64,000 bases of DNA from contig JAUIMM010000115.1 in NCBI GenBank assembly GCA_031769625.1, forward strand, positions 20,476,501-20,540,500, read 5' to 3'. Both the position numbers and the translations under genes were made by a program. This DNA is from Taudactylus pleione. Lineage: Eukaryota; Chordata; Amphibia; Anura; Myobatrachidae. Positions 22,500-35,560 of this stretch are shown here, in pieces. Every line of letters starts with the position of its first letter. Within the stretch, counting starts at the first letter, position 1. The notes beneath the pieces are model-generated. The model was not told the DNA's origin. It saw only the letters and a program-made list of their open reading frames with translations, and did not search any database.

Positions 22500-24069
22500 G
22501 ATTCTGGAGGGGATAAGAGCAGGGAGAAACAGTGGGCGGTCATAGTGGTATCCTCTCTTTCTGCACTTACCAAACTTTATACCTTACACCACCCAAAAAG
22601 GTCCTACACTGGCACTCTGGTGCATATTACGAAAGCAATCTGTCCTTTGGTACCACTGTTATGGAATCCAACCTTTCCCCTGGGTATCCCCAATAGTGCA
22701 TTTACGCTTTGGGCACAAATAATGGTCTCCATTGAAAATCAGCTGGTGAGTGCCTTTGGTACAGATATATGGGCTAAGTGGAACTTACCTAAAGTGAAGC
22801 TCTGGCAATACCTACAGCTGTAACATTTTCTAAGCAAAGAGAAAATCTGTAAGGCTGCAGGGAAAGACATCACTTAATTTTAGGTAAGGTACTCAGGTAT
22901 CATCTGCCCCTCACACATACTGTCATATAACTTATTACATTATTAATAGCGAACCTCTTTTTCCCATCAATGCAATTTACCAGAGACTGAGAGCAGGACC
23001 TAGGGAATCTAGTCAGAGAACTTAACTGCACTACTCATGTCTACTTAATGAGTGTGTGTTATTGAATCTCAATATAAGACTCTGACCATGTAGCACTGGA
23101 GTCCCATCCTTCTAGCCAAAATATATCCTGGAGTTTCAAACATTTGCTGGAGATGTGGTGTTTCGGTAGGGATGGCTCCCAACATCTGGTGGGACATTTG
23201 TTCTTTTGGAAAGAAGTAAATGCCACCTCTAAAGAGATAATGCAGACCAAGGTCCCATACTGTACAAGGTTTTGGCTACTAAAGCTAATCATTATGCCAG
23301 TAGTGCAATATAAAAAGTCTTTACTGTGTTATCTACACAGTTCAGCAAAGACAGCAATACTGGTTCACTGGCGATACCCTTTCCTCCCACTCTCAGAGAT
23401 TGGTTTTCTGGACTAGATTTTTAGATGAGCATGGATAAACGGATTTCTGGACTAGATTTTTAGATGAGCATGGGTAAACGGATTTCTGGACTAGATTTTT
23501 AGATGAGCATGGATAAACGGATTTCTGGACTAGATTTTTAGATGAGCATGGATAAACGGATTTCTGGACTAGATTTTTAGATGAGCATGGATAAACGGAT
23601 TTCTGGACTAGATTTTTAGATGAGCATGGATAAACGGATTTTAACCCCACCTAATAAATATTTTGCAACTCTGGCCAGAGGGTTAGAACACAAGGAGACA
23701 GAGATTCACCACACTGTGCAACAGGTCTGACTAATGCTATTAGCTGTCCTCCTCCATGACTTCTATCAAGGATTACCTTCATTACTGGCATACATATATT
23801 TCTACTTTTGTTCAAGCCTTGGACCCCTGAGTCTTTCCTTTTCCCTTCCCTATCTAAATTTCCCCCCTTTCTTACCCTTCCTCCCACATTCTGTTTCTGT
23901 TCACTTGTTTATAACACGTACAAGAGTCCTGAGAGGAATACCACAAGCTGCAGTCCTGCTGATATGAGAATTAAAACACGAACATAGCATATTTCTATGT
24001 CCCTCTCATCATGCTATTGCTTTGTTATAAATACTCTGTCAATAAACATTAATTGCAAAAAAAAAAAAG
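22500..24069 (+). pseudogene. L1-clade LINE, 5'-truncated 3' end with poly(A)
   Basis: Translated pieces resemble the C-terminal part of L1/Tx1-type ORF2: LTKLYTLHHPKRSYTGTL (22566 on) and, about 600 bp later, CWRCG followed by a histidine-less NIWWDICSFWKEV block (about 23150-23215), matching the CWRCG...HIWW...FW pattern near the end of L1 ORF2, then SAKTAILVHWRYP. Frames are shifted and stops are present. After the ORF comes a 39-bp tandem array, ~400 bp of untranslated sequence, AATAAA at about 24042 and A12 at 24058-24069. This is a typical target-primed, 5'-truncated insertion. The upstream limit is uncertain. Confidence 0.8.
23400..23640 (+). repeat. 39-bp tandem repeat, about six copies, at the L1 ORF2 end
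   Basis: Unit GGATTTCTGGACTAGATTTT plus TAGATGAGCATGGATAAAC. Copies are almost identical (one G/A difference in copy 2). The first, partial copy sits on the last LINE codons (EIGFLD then TAG), so the array grew from LINE sequence. Because 39 is 13 codons, one minus frame reads a 13-residue repeat; this is a by-product. Confidence 0.95.
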
Positions 24070-24071
24070 CC

Positions 24072-24190
24072 AGCATATTGGGCACCGGATCGACCAGTGT
24101 GTATGGACCGCCCGATTTGTCGGCCTGTCGGCGCTGGGGTTGTGGGTCGCATTGCTGGGTACACAGTCGTTTAGTGTGTACCCAGCTTAA
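24072..24190. mobile_element. solo/partial TGGGTACACAC-type MITE
   Basis: The right part GCTGGGTACACAGTCG ... AGTGTGTACCCAGCTTA is a short inverted pair of the 16958 family. The left part abuts the L1 poly(A). Confidence 0.6.
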
Positions 24191-26007
24191 AACTTCTCTG
24201 TACATCAAAACAAAGCTGTGAATTCCTAACCAATGTAAAGTAATGTACTGTATGTGTGTATTTTATTTAGTGGTTTCAATTCTATAGGATAAGAGATTTG
24301 ATGGAGGGAAAATGGACACATAGGGCCCGATATTCGAATGCAATGCTGACTTTTACGTAGTAGAGAGATTTGCAACTGCGAAAAGTTATGAAAACCCCTA
24401 CAACGCATGCATTATTCACAGAGTACGCTGTTGCGTTTGGGATAGACTATATAATAAATGGGGCGGCAAAGTGATGGGTGTTCCTGGGTTGTGACTTGGA
24501 GGTGACCTAAATGCAAAAAAGTCAGTCACAGGCGTGTTATAGGAGTTTTGCAGGCGTGTCAGTGAAAGCGGATGTGTTCTGCATATTATCGCAGCCATGA
24601 ATCCACCAACAGACGCAGCTGCATCACCCCTATATTGCAGGTTGCTTTGTTACCAAAATGATGTATTATTTTAAGGTGTGTGACTACAATCTTAACATTT
24701 TATTTTATTTGCAGGGATGGAACAATGTCTGGCAATTCCAATGATAAAAACGTGCACAGCAGCTGACAGTATTTCAGGACATGAGTAAGCTAGTTTTGCC
24801 GCGGCAGCGATCTGTTCATTTAAGTAATAATGTTCATGAGGACAGGGCTATATGTACCATGGGCAGCGTCATGATGGGAAGAGAGGAATAGATATAAGCT
24901 GGGAGTCACAGGCTGAGAGTTAGGTAATGGAAGGAACAGAGTCTCCCATAGTAGTGGAACTATAGAAGGTGCAGGGGATGTGGCTGCTAAAAAGCTTGGA
25001 GGTGTGGGTGGATTCCATCTCCAGGCTGCCACCCCATGATCAGCGGTTCCATTACCCCCGGCAGAACCCCAGTTGTGTTTAGAAAACTTTAAAGTAGAAG
25101 CCTTTCCTGGCTGCTCAGAGAAGGTCCCAACTTTGCACTTTGCACAGCAGAACTGGAGACCCGAAGTGCTGGAGAAGAATCATGGAAGCCCTCCACAAAT
25201 TTTGCCAAGTAGCTCAACAATGCGCAGTTCCATCCTTGGACTCTAAATACCAGAGTACTGATGTGAGGGTCCTATCAAACAGGAAGAATATGGAGTGAAA
25301 CACACCTGTGTGAAATAGAATTAATACATTCAGTACAACTTGTTTAGTAAGGCTGACGTGTACGGTTGCCACCATTGTATAGAAATTACATTTAGCTGCT
25401 GTTTGTGCACATTCTGTTTCAATACAACAATGCAGCATTATAAGTGCTAAAGAAGCATGGAGATGAGATCACACAAACAGCTATGCAAGCCGATATCATT
25501 TTTGTTTTAAAATACTCTATTAACTCTTTCAATGATACAAACATTAAAGATCTTTGTTACACCTGAATGATCTATACATACTGCAATTGCTGAAGCCGAC
25601 AGCAATGTCTGTTACTAAGTAGTGCATGCTATGCCTTCATCCTTCTGACCATCTAGGAGGTGCTGTTGCTAACACTGTACAGTATGAATGTTCACATTTA
25701 TTTCATCAGTGTTGCCACTAATAATATATGCAAGTGACTGGGGATTTTTCTTCTATGCAGCATTTATTACATTGCCTGTGATGGCAAAATAATAATCACA
25801 AACTTAAGCTCACTCATATTTACAATGTTTAATGCCTAAATAGAGAAGATTCCAAGGAACATTTATTACAAGTGCAGTGTACTGTATACTTGCTGGGCTA
25901 TCTCACAGCAGCACACAGCCATTGCTGCATACTGATACATTTACAATGGGTACACTCCTAATATGTTAATGACACATTGTTTTAGTTGATTAAGTAGTTG
26001 TACGGAC
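24191..26007. other. unassigned sequence
   Basis: A possible MITE end at about 24324 (GGGCCCGATATTCGAATGC) was found without a clear partner. The rest is unique-looking; minus frames 24820-25032 and 25214-25438 have no recognised domain. Confidence 0.35.
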
Positions 26008-26010
26008 TTA

Positions 26011-26859
26011 GGGCCTGATTCAGAGATGGATGCAGTCAGAGGCGCTCTAAGAGAGAAGGGGGTCTGTGTGCAGGCTCCAATCGGGCCCACTCTCTGCCAA
26101 AGTCTACTGCACCGCCGATGTGCCAGAGTCTACTGCAAATGCGTAGGTCTCCAGGAACATGGCGCCCGCGCCGCGTTCCCAGACATCTCTACTGTGCATG
26201 TGTGAATCACCGTGAAAATGGGCACGTGGCCATTTTCCCTGTGATTTCTGCAGCCAGCACCGGGCCAACGGAGAGGTAAATATATTTAATTGGGTGCAGG
26301 GTGTGTGGGGGCCCCCCTGTACCCAGGGCCCTGCCTGCACCGCACACCTTGCACCCATTATATAATATGCCCTTGGACACAGTGATTTGGTGCTGCGACT
26401 TCGGACGCAGAGAATCTGTGCATATATGCTAATGCAGCAAGTGGTGTCTTTAGTAAAAGGACTGCTGGCTTCCTCAGATCCACTGGCTGTGGTCCAAAGA
26501 CACAGCATTGGATTTACTGCCTGAAAATAGAGTGGCCATCGGACATCTGATTAGCCCTCAGGTTACTCAGAATGTCCAGCAAATCCACTCTGCCAGGGCC
26601 AGTGAAACTGCATCCGAGGACGCAGTCACTGGCTTCGGCACGCAAGGAAAATGGGGCTGACACTGCCCCGTATTGTGGAACGCTCACCATCACCGATCCC
26701 AAATGCCACCAGCATGTCAATTATGCTGCGACTTTTGGAGCACAGCGACTGACGTCGTAGGACCAGATCTGCACATGCACAATGCAGCTCCTGCACAGAT
26801 CAAATATCATCGGAAATCTGCCTAACCATCGAAACGGCGTCCATCTCTAAATCAGTCCC
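26011..26859. mobile_element. MITE of the GGGCCTGATTCAG group, ~850 bp, TTA duplication
   Basis: Flanked by TTA (26008-26010, 26860-26862). The ends are GGGCCTGATTCAGAGATGGA and the inverse of GGGACTGATTTAGAGATGGA. The middle is GC-rich; open frame 26104-26508 (-) is unsupported. Terminal words are shared with the hairpin-chain MITEs. Confidence 0.85.
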
Positions 26860-26862
26860 TTA

Positions 26863-27185
26863 CATAAAAATTATTACAGAATTTCAGGGACCAAAAAATA
26901 AGCATTAACTCTCCATGTATTTATTACAGGAAAAAGGAAGAATTTATTTATTTTTTTTCCTCTTTCTTAAAAAGCATCATCTAATTAGGGAGCTTCTCAG
27001 GACAGGATCGATTCACTGCTATTCCCTTAACGTAAGTGACAAGCTTACCAAGTCCACAACACCACTTTCCTCCAACTTGCAGAGCTGTAGGGATCCCTTG
27101 TAAGAGACCCCCGTAAATCCAGGAGAACTCGCTCCTGGTACAACTGCACCAAATTCTCTTCTCACATTGACAACAGGGTGACATA
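26863..27185. other. unassigned sequence
   Basis: About 320 bp with a T/A-rich tract at 26940-26965. Nothing recognised. Confidence 0.4.
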
Positions 27186-27801
27186 GGCAAACGCAGGGGG
27201 GGTTTCCGTCTGCCTGGAAACCCCCCTCCCCAGCACACACCATGACCACAATAGAAATAGTAATATAATAGAATGTTACTAGCGCTGCATGTTCTTCTCA
27301 GTATCACAAATTAAATGATTAGCACCACCTGTGGATCTTTTAAAATGTGTCAGCTAGTAATAAATATACCTGTGCACCAACTAGGACATGTGGAAAACAT
27401 GCACTGTTAGGGGTGCACTGCTATAGACCATCAATAGGGTTAATTATTAATACTGTATAATAATACACTATCCAGTACATAAGGAGACCAATATGTACAT
27501 ATATGTGTCCAGGGCAGTGCTAGGTTCTACTGGCACTCCCCCAGACTTGCTCCAATGCTCAGGAATGATGCCCACATCTGAAGAAAAACATTAAGCTCAG
27601 ACAGGATGGACCTACTGCCGCATCTAATGGCTTACAGTGATCGCTGGTCCTGTATATATGCTGGAATTATGCAACACAATATACTTTGTATGTAACATAT
27701 TAAAGCTGGATAAGTACTAATTCTGCTCTCTTCATGGACTGGACACACTCACTCTGAAATCAGGCATTTGTTAACCCCTCTCTAGATATCCTGCGTTTGC
27801 C
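27186..27801. mobile_element. GGCAAACGCAGG-ended repeat, copy A
   Basis: The ends are inverted: GGCAAACGCAGG at the left and CCTGCGTTTGCC at the right. The left contains a GGGGTTTCC...GGAAACCCC hairpin. Almost the whole length is alignable with copy B at 50766-51520, but without the insertion found there. No coding function. Confidence 0.85.
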
Positions 27802-29872
27802 ACTGAGTGAAGCGGAGGAGCCAGCAGGTCACACAAGCATGGCTCTTGCAATTAGGACCCATGTTATAAACTTACACAGAGCTTTTTTTCTTAATGAAGA
27901 CAGTGGAATTGATGCATCCCTGGTAGGGGGTGTCTTTGGCATGGTATTAACAAAATTCTGTTAGTTGGGGGAGGGGATGTTGATGTAGATTAACCAGCTG
28001 GCTGGAATCATCCATTATTCTTCCACTTCCTTATCTACTCTGCTCTCTGACAAGGAAATTAGCACACTCTGAATTTTATAATTACATTGTAGATCACCAT
28101 TTCTTTCATATTACTGATGTAAACTTACATAGTCATCCATATACATCTCATAGTGGGCAACGGCCAGGTTATGTTTACTAGTGTACACGTGGCATACATA
28201 TCTATATAAAGGAAATGTTACAATTATTTATGGAAAACTGAATAGAATGAAAATGTATGAAAAGGAATGTTTTGCGTTTTGAGAAGACATATTTACTATT
28301 GTGGTTTGCGGCCTGTGCCAGGTCTCCGCAAAGCAGAACATGCAAACAACAAAGCAATATAAAAAATATAGCTATGCACTTCATGTCCACATGATATATC
28401 TAGTTTTTTTATGACAAAAATTGCCTGCATGTGGTGAAAACAAATAAATGACGCAATGATGGCATACAAATATGGGGTGTTTATCTATCGGAGATGAAAT
28501 ATGTCAGTGGATGAGGTCATACAGCCATAGCTCAGCATATTACACATACTGTCCATACTGTAATTGCAGAGCGGGAAGCATATGACTGACAGCAAGAGGC
28601 CTATCTGACAAAATGCCTCTCCTATCAAACACATCTCTACTCAATATGAGTAAGTACACTGGCTGCCAACTGTATAAAGCTATAGCCTGCAAAATGACTT
28701 GTGCGGGAGCAACAGGATTTCCAGCATCTACCTCCCCCAGCTGACACCCAGCAAAACAAAAGAACTTTTGTATTTAATTTAAGGTGATGCATACCATCCC
28801 TAGGCTGACATATACAAACAGTTTAAAAGTCAGTCACTCCGGGGTACATTTCACATCAGCCTACTGCAGCTTATTAAAGACACTGATTGGAGCCTTATGT
28901 TCCACCGGTGACACTGTCACTTTTTCATGATAATAGGCTCCAGATTCTAGCTAATCCCAAAATAGAAACTTTGTAACATTATAAATCACTATACTAAATG
29001 AACATGTTAAAACGTATATATTTGCCACCGTAAGGAGAGGTTTTATGTAACTGCAATTCTGCTGGCTTCACTTTTAGAAGAATTTGACGTAAACATTTAA
29101 AAATATAGAACCAAATAGATAGGTTTTTGTCCCTTCCCTGTAAGTTGTATGAGGTATGTTACTGGTGAGGAGTCTAAATTGAAGCAATTTGTGGACTGGA
29201 CTCATCAATTTACTCTTTGCTTTTCCATGAAAGCATAATTGGAAGGTCAAATGGGAATAGAATTAGCAACACCTCTAATACATATTAAAATATAGAACAT
29301 ATGTTAAATATGTCTCAACCCCTCTTTCTAAAAATATAAATAAAAATTTGGCTCAACTTGCCCACTGCATTCGTACTTATTATAAAAATTTAATTTTTAA
29401 AGTAAGAGGCCTTTGTAATAAAAGTCACAGAAGTGACACAAACCACAGGAATTATTATTTTTTTTTTTTTTACAGCTATGTACTAACAATTTCTAAAGGG
29501 ATAGCGCTTTCGATTAAGCGTTGCCCCTGTGAAATACTTCCCAACACATTGTAGGAGTCTCTAGTTTTCAAAAGACTCTACAGTGACTGACACTACACAT
29601 GTGCACCATGTCAGTATGTGAAAATCCTTTTAGCTGGATAGAGATCGCAAGGTCTTACTCTTTCGAAAATGCCTCCATAGGCATAAAGCAGCTACCGCCA
29701 TCTCAGAATGACAGAAGCCTTTGGGACTAAGCTACAAAAAAATATATACTCTTTTTGGAGCTTGGTACAGAGGGGTCAGATCGCAGCTCCCATTGACAGT
29801 AATGGTTGTGATCTTCAGTGATAGCCTTTTGCAGGAGATTTCTGCGATATCTAATGCATTAGGCTGTTGTTG
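27802..29872. other. unassigned AT-rich sequence
   Basis: About 2 kb with no recognisable repeats apart from a T14 run at about 29457-29470. Minus frame 28202-28390 begins with a hydrophobic stretch but has no support as a gene. Candidate unique DNA. Confidence 0.4.
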
Positions 29873-29880
29873 CGTAGCAG

Positions 29881-30129
29881 GAGAGATGTGTGGGTCCGGA
29901 TTTCTGAAATCCAAACACACCCAAAATTTAGGGGTTCCAAGTAGAACCGGGTCAAGGTTCGAATTCACTTTTGTGACGTGGTTCGAACACAGTCCCGGAA
30001 CACGCATTTAAAAAACAAACTTGGGTTTTGGATTCGGACATTTTAACTTTTTTTTAATCGATTTTAATCCGAATCCAAAACACGAAGATGACCCCAAAAC
30101 CATAACACGGGGGTCGGCGCACATCTCTA
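29881..30129. mobile_element. hAT-like MITE, 8-bp duplication
   Basis: Flanked by CGTAGCAG (29873-29880) and CGTAGCAA (30130-30137). The ends are GAGAGATGTGTGGGTCC and the inverse of TAGAGATGTGCGCCGACC. The interior contains the imperfect inverted words GGATTCGGAC / GTCCGGATTT and CCGAATCCAAAAC. Confidence 0.8.
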
Positions 30130-30137
30130 CGTAGCAA

Positions 30138-30845
30138 TAACACATACAATTATGCAGAAGCTGTGGTTTCTGCATAATTTTATGATTAAAAGCTTGATAA
30201 ATATTCCCTTAGTGTCCTAAGTTTTTCAAAAATATATAAATAAATAAATGTTTATTTATATATCACAATTTTACATAGTGTTTTCCAAGTAGCAAAACTT
30301 GACTTGGGAATCAAACAATGAGGTAAGTGGAACCTGCTCACAAGTTTACAATCTGTACATAAAACTAAAACCAGGATTACATGTTGACTTCCAGTCACAA
30401 AAATTACGCATAATTCTTAGAACAGCAAGGTGCATGGTGTGTAACCAGTGCATCCCTATGAGTCTATAAATTGCATGATGGCCAGATAGGGAGCTACAAC
30501 ATGCGATTGTTACTGTAAAACTGTAGCTAAGAACTGTGAGAGACAAAACAATTTCTTAAATTGGAACAGCGCAATTTAATTCCCACGCCCTATTCCCAGA
30601 ACTTTCTTCCCACTGACCACAGTAATGTCACCAATTAAGAGTAAGATCTTTACCACCCGCTTAGGTTTTGTAATTGGAGGTGCCTTAACTATGTTGCATG
30701 CTCCTAATTGAGGTTGGTTCTCAGGTATGTTGATGATAATATGATAAATACTATATTTCAATTAGATGTTCATTATTTGCCTGAGAAAAGTACATGCCCA
30801 ACTTTCATTGTTGCATAAGCAGCAACAAATATTACAAATGGAGAA
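30138..30845. other. unassigned sequence
   Basis: AT-rich, with an AAATAAATAAAT stretch at 30237. No gene or complete repeat recognised. Confidence 0.4.
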
Positions 30846-30847
30846 AC

Positions 30848-30980
30848 TGATCACAACTTCTAAAGAGTAGAGAAGTTGCCGAAAGCAACCGATCAGCATC
30901 TACCTATCATTTCATAGCTTGTACTTGAAAAATGCTAGCTAGAAGCCGTTTGGTTGCTATCGGCAACTCTTTAGAATGTG
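30848..30980. mobile_element. MITE of the AGCAACC/GGTTGCT family
   Basis: Arms AGAGAAGTTGCCGAAAGCAAC and GTTTGGTTGCTATCGGCAAC form an imperfect palindrome around a TAGCTTG/TAGC centre. Same family as 57138-57315. Confidence 0.7.
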
Positions 30981-30997
30981 AATACATTTTCCCCTAA

Positions 30998-31246
30998 TGC
31001 TGCATACACACGGTCAGATTTTCTTTCAGATATGAACGATAACGATTGTAAAAATCGTTCATATCTTTGACATGTGGGGCATGCATCGATGAACGATGCG
31101 CATGCCCGCTGGTGTGTTTGCAGTCAGATTTTAACGATTTCATTAATTTTAATACTGTCAGAAATCGTTCAATCGTTCATGAAATTGTTCAAATCGTTGT
31201 AAAAATCGTTCAATCGTTTATCAAATCTGACTATGTGTATGCACCA
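30998..31246. mobile_element. GCATACACAC-type MITE with TAA duplication
   Basis: Flanked by TAA (30995-30997, 31247-31249). The ends are TGCTGCATACACACGGTCAG and the inverse of TGGTGCATACACATAGTCAG. The interior repeats AAATCGTTCA / TGAACGATT words on both strands, so it is nearly all palindrome. Confidence 0.9.
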
Positions 31247-31249
31247 TAA

Positions 31250-33401
31250 CACTTTCACAGCTGGGAACATTTACAGGACCCCTCTAAGGTGTTTGCCGTT
31301 TTATTGTGGTGATTGCTGCAATATAAATGTATATTTTTTTGTGCAGATTTTTTACACAACATGTTTGTAAACTTTGCAGCTAATGACAACTATACTTTTT
31401 TGGTCATTCAAATGACTTGGAGGTGGGAAATTCTACATCCATCCATAGCGCCATTTGCCAACATTATTAATTCCTACATTATTTAACTGAAATGCAATTG
31501 TTGTAGGAAAACAAGGTGGGTATACTATAGGTTTCTCCATATAGCAGGAGCAGCACTCACGTGAACACATTTGTATGTGTGCTGCATTTTAAAACAAACA
31601 TAAATCATGGAACTCTATACAAACGTACAAAGCAGCTTGGCAATTACCTTTTATTGCTATTGTCGTTTTTGGCATCCCCTTTTAACTCTGTTTTTACTGT
31701 GACATCCTCCCCCTCTTTTTAAAAAAATAGTAATTCCTCAGTTTGACAGGAGCCTCCCAAAATGTCAGACTGGCCCACCAAAAATCCCCGGAGGCAGTGT
31801 CCCAACCACAGAGGGGGTAGTTGACGTTTGTAAGGCGGACTAGTTAAGTGCTAGTCACAACCTCCACATCCCCTCTGTGTACTGGATATGCACCTTCCAG
31901 TGGTTCTCTATTAAGTAGCCTCTTCTTTGTCCGATGGACCCTTACATATCCTATACTGGCCTAAATTGTTCTATGCTTATGTGAGACCCAGCGCCTTCCA
32001 CCGTCAAATTCACACTATGTGGCTGTTTGTTTCCATTCCCCTTCTTAAATCATGAGCCTGCCTCTGTCACAAGCAGCCTTGCCTCCCCATACTCACATGA
32101 GTAGATTGGTCACTGCCTCCCACAAAATCAGTACACTCAACAGCTGAAAATCTCTATTTTACTGTTCAAATTCTGATGACCTCATTGGCTACAGGTAGGT
32201 CCACCACTGCCAATTTTAAAACAGGGAATACAGTATTTAGGTGTTTAGGATACAAAAACTGATTTTAAAAGGTTCTCTGATCCTAGTCAAATCTTAAAAC
32301 AGAACAAAAAATAGTCTAGTGTATTTTTGGTAAAATCAGTCTCTAGAGGGGTGGATTCAATAAGCACGAGAATCAAGAGTAGTCTCATTTGATGTTTCCT
32401 TGGCATATTTATGGCAATACATGTGTTATTTTTGTTTGCACTTTGTTTTCTGTACAATAAGTTGCAGAGATGTGTGTAGAAGCACATTACGCAAGATTAA
32501 AGTGGGGCCTCACCTCCTGTTTAATTGAATTGCTCCTTAGAAAGAAAGTATGGAGTTTGCAAAATAAATCAATTAGTATACTGTATAAACTGCTTGAAGT
32601 GATTATGTGACTGTAGATATCAATATAATTCAGTTCTTTTAGGCTGTATGAAGAGGAGATAAGGTTATGGTTACTATAGCAGTGAAAACAAAGGTTGCTT
32701 AACCTAAGCATTACATAGCAAGGGCTCAATCCACCAGTGCCATTTTAATAGTACATCTCCTAGCAAAAGTGTGCCCTAACTTTAATCAAGAAATTACCAT
32801 ATGAAATATAAATGAACAAAAAAGTTTTCCTTTCTAAAAGCTATGCCATTCAGGAAGCACAGTATTAACGTGTCCTAAAAGTAGTCTGTTTATGAGAGTT
32901 GCCCCACTGAGCAGAGTTGGCATGTGACACAGGAATTAGTTTTATTGACTGCAATGTTGAAATCTCCAAGAATGAGACCTGTGAAAGGAAAGGAAGTAAG
33001 CATGCCATGGAGTTATTAATGAACTGTGTTAGTTATGCAAATATAACCTAACACAAATTTGATATTGTTACTTTGACCTGTTACATGTGCCTCAGGAGAG
33101 GGGTGATAGTTATATATTAATGCCAGGATCTGTTGTGTTTTTGGAAGAACCCATTCTTCACATGATCTGTTTCTGGTGACACTAACAACATAAAATACAT
33201 ATACAGTACACATGTATTATGTAACAATGTAATATGATGTTAGAGAATGCTTGTATATAACCATGAATGCATGCTTGTATGTAACCATGAATTGTTTTAG
33301 GCTTAAAACAATACCAAAAACCTGTGAATGCCATAACACCAACATTCACCTATTTGTATAATGATTGTGGAGGAGTCCCAACCATAGTAGATGCAGCTTC
33401 C
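31250..33401. other. unassigned sequence
   Basis: No recognisable gene or element ends. The minus frames at 32287-32729 are AT-rich and unsupported. Confidence 0.4.
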
Positions 33402-33404
33402 TTA

Positions 33405-33729
33405 TGGTACATACACACAGTCATACCGCGAAAGATCAGATAACGATCGTTACATGATCGCCCTGCATGTGTTGGATGATCATTATCGAACATCCAACAC
33501 ATGCATGTTTGGCACCTACGACTATAAGTAAACAGGCTAACCTGGTCGATATCGACCAGGTATGTCTGCTTGCACGGACTATGGACGATGGTTGATAATG
33601 GCCATACGTGGCCGCACATCGACCATCGTTTGGTTGTTTGCAGGGGACAGAAGCTGTCAGATTTTGACGATAAAGATAGGAGTTTTATCGTACAAATCTG
33701 ACAGCTTATCTGACCGTGTGTACGCACCA
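33405..33729. mobile_element. GCATACACAC-type MITE with TTA duplication
   Basis: Flanked by TTA (33402-33404, 33730-33732). The ends are TGGTACATACACACAGTCA and the inverse of TGGTGCGTACACACGGTCAG. Internal palindromes include CATGTGTTGGATG / CATCCAACACATG (33467-33503) and CCTGGTCGATATCGACCAGG (33541-33560). Confidence 0.9.
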
Positions 33730-33732
33730 TTA

Positions 33733-34149
33733 GACATAACATACAACTTAAAAAATAAATTAAACATATCGTCTCAAATACAGTACCACGTAATGGCTAT
33801 CCAATGGCAGTAGCAAAGCTACACGTAAAATGCAATCATGTTTCACATTACCCACAATTTTCAATAGAGGAGAACTACATTGATCGCTATGTGTTCACTT
33901 GCAGTTAATGCAAGTAAATAGAGCACATAGAAACAGTCACTCCTGACTGCATGTGGTATGGGGTCACTGGAACCAATTCCAATGTAATGCTTTTACATTG
34001 GAATTTCTTTGTGTCAGTGGATAAGTAACAAGTTGGCATATGAAGCTTCATAGAAAAAAAATAAAACAGCACAGAAATAAGTTGGAAGAGGTATTGTTAT
34101 TCACTTCCTCCGAACCCTAAGTAACAATAAATTGGATATATAAACTTAA
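33733..34149. other. unassigned sequence
   Basis: Contains a local inverted pair around TTCCAATGTAA / TTACATTGGAA (33972-34000). Nothing else was seen. Confidence 0.4.
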
Positions 34150-34157
34150 TTTTACAT

Positions 34158-34607
34158 GGGATGCAATCGGGAAGCCGGCTGACATTATACCGACAGCCGG
34201 CTTCCCGACTGTCATATCCCGGCGAGGGTGAAATGACCGGCGTCTAGATGTAGGGTTAGGTTTAGGGCTCCCTGGGGGGGACTTAGGGTTAGGCAACCCC
34301 CCGGGAGGTTAGGGTTAGGCTAGGGAGGGTTAGGCACCCCCCCAGGGGGAGGTTAGGGTTAGGCACCCCCCCGGGGGACTAAGGTTTAGGCGGCGGGGAA
34401 GGGGTGGTTAGGTTTAGGCACTTAGAGGGGGGATTAGGCACCCCTAAGGGAGGGTTAGAGGGGTAGGTTAGTTCATACTTATCTGGGGACGATTGGGATT
34501 TCCAGCGCTGTCGGGCTGCCGCTGCCGGGATCTGTTCCTCTGTCGGCCTGACGCTGCCATGAATCGAACTTCCGGCCATGCGGCCGGCGGTATTACATAC
34601 CGATTCC
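34158..34607. mobile_element. GGGATG-type MITE with GGGTTAGG array
   Basis: Flanked by TTTTACAT (34150-34157) and TTTCACAT (34608-34615), an 8-bp duplication with one mismatch. The left end forms a strong hairpin, GGGAAGCCGGCTG / CAGCCGGCTTCCC (34169-34210). The interior is a degenerate GGTTAGGGTTAGGC array. Confidence 0.85.
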
Positions 34608-34934
34608 TTTCACATAAAGCAGAGTATAACTCTCACAAGCAGGGCTCTCTTCAGGTACTCTTCCTTTCCTTACCTATGTCATCATCTCTCCCACTTGCTT
34701 ACAGTGGCCATAATCCTGTCTGCTACATGTTTCAGCCAGCACTGATTCTGTGGTTATGGTGACTTTATATGCATAATTGTTTAATTGTCTAACATGTTCA
34801 TTTTGGCTTATATTCTGCTATATTCTGATTTGTTTGTACTATAATGTTATGCACTTTATATCCTGTTATGTATGCACTATATCTGTATATGCACTCTGTA
34901 AGATGATGCAAACTTTTTGTAGCAACCATTGTGG

Positions 34935-35144
34935 GGTCAATCCTATTCCAGGTGATATTCTAGTGGGTGCGAGTCAGCAGCCCGGATCCACTTAAAAGAG
35001 CTCGCAGCACCATAGGGCTCAGAGCAAAATTAAGCAAATTCGAGTTGTAGCGGGCTGTGAAATGTGTGAGGTGCCAGTTAGTTTACTGCGTTTTAACACT
35101 GTTGCAACGGCAACTCGCACTCTTCGCATGGAATAGGATTGACC
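34935..35144. mobile_element. MITE with GGTCAATCCTATTCCA ends
   Basis: GGTCAATCCTATTCCAGG at the left and TGGAATAGGATTGACC at the right are inverted. The interior has CTCGCAGCACC and AACTCGCAC words. The target duplication is unclear. Confidence 0.8.
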
Positions 35145-35560
35145 ACTGACTTTGTTTCCCTCCTTCTTCATGTCACAATACTGCCCTCACTAACATAATC
35201 CAATAAATAGATAGGTCAGTGCCGGATTAAGAGTGGGAGGTGGGGGGCAAGTACCTCCTGGCCTCCCTCTATCAGGGGCCTCCATGGCTAGAGCTGCTTC
35301 AACCCAGCTCTGGCTGCTGCTGTCCCCCTTCCCATGACACAGGCCAGTTTAGTGATTGGGCCGGGCCTCGTGCCTGCACAGGAATGGAGGCCTGAGGCTG
35401 GGATCACGTGGCTCAATAAAGTTTTTTTGAATCTGAGGTTGCTGCAGACACACAGGGGGTGAGCTAAGGCTATGGAGAGACACAGCGGGGCTGAGGCTGC
35501 TGGAGAGTAACTGTGGAGAGGGGAGCTGAGGCTAAAGAGAGATGTAGTGGGATGGACACT
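35145..35560. other. unassigned GC-rich repeat-like sequence
   Basis: Begins near 35219 with GTGCCGGATTAAGAG, a common start of dispersed amphibian repeats, and ends at the MITE below. Open frame 35288-35569 (-) is unsupported. Confidence 0.4.

Noticed and set aside
23400..23640. CRISPR-like array
   Set aside because: Units are directly abutting with no spacers, in a vertebrate LINE.
23393..23650. Minus-strand open frame with a perfect 13-residue repeat
   Set aside because: It is read from the 39-bp tandem array in the antisense direction of an L1 remnant; no start context or family.
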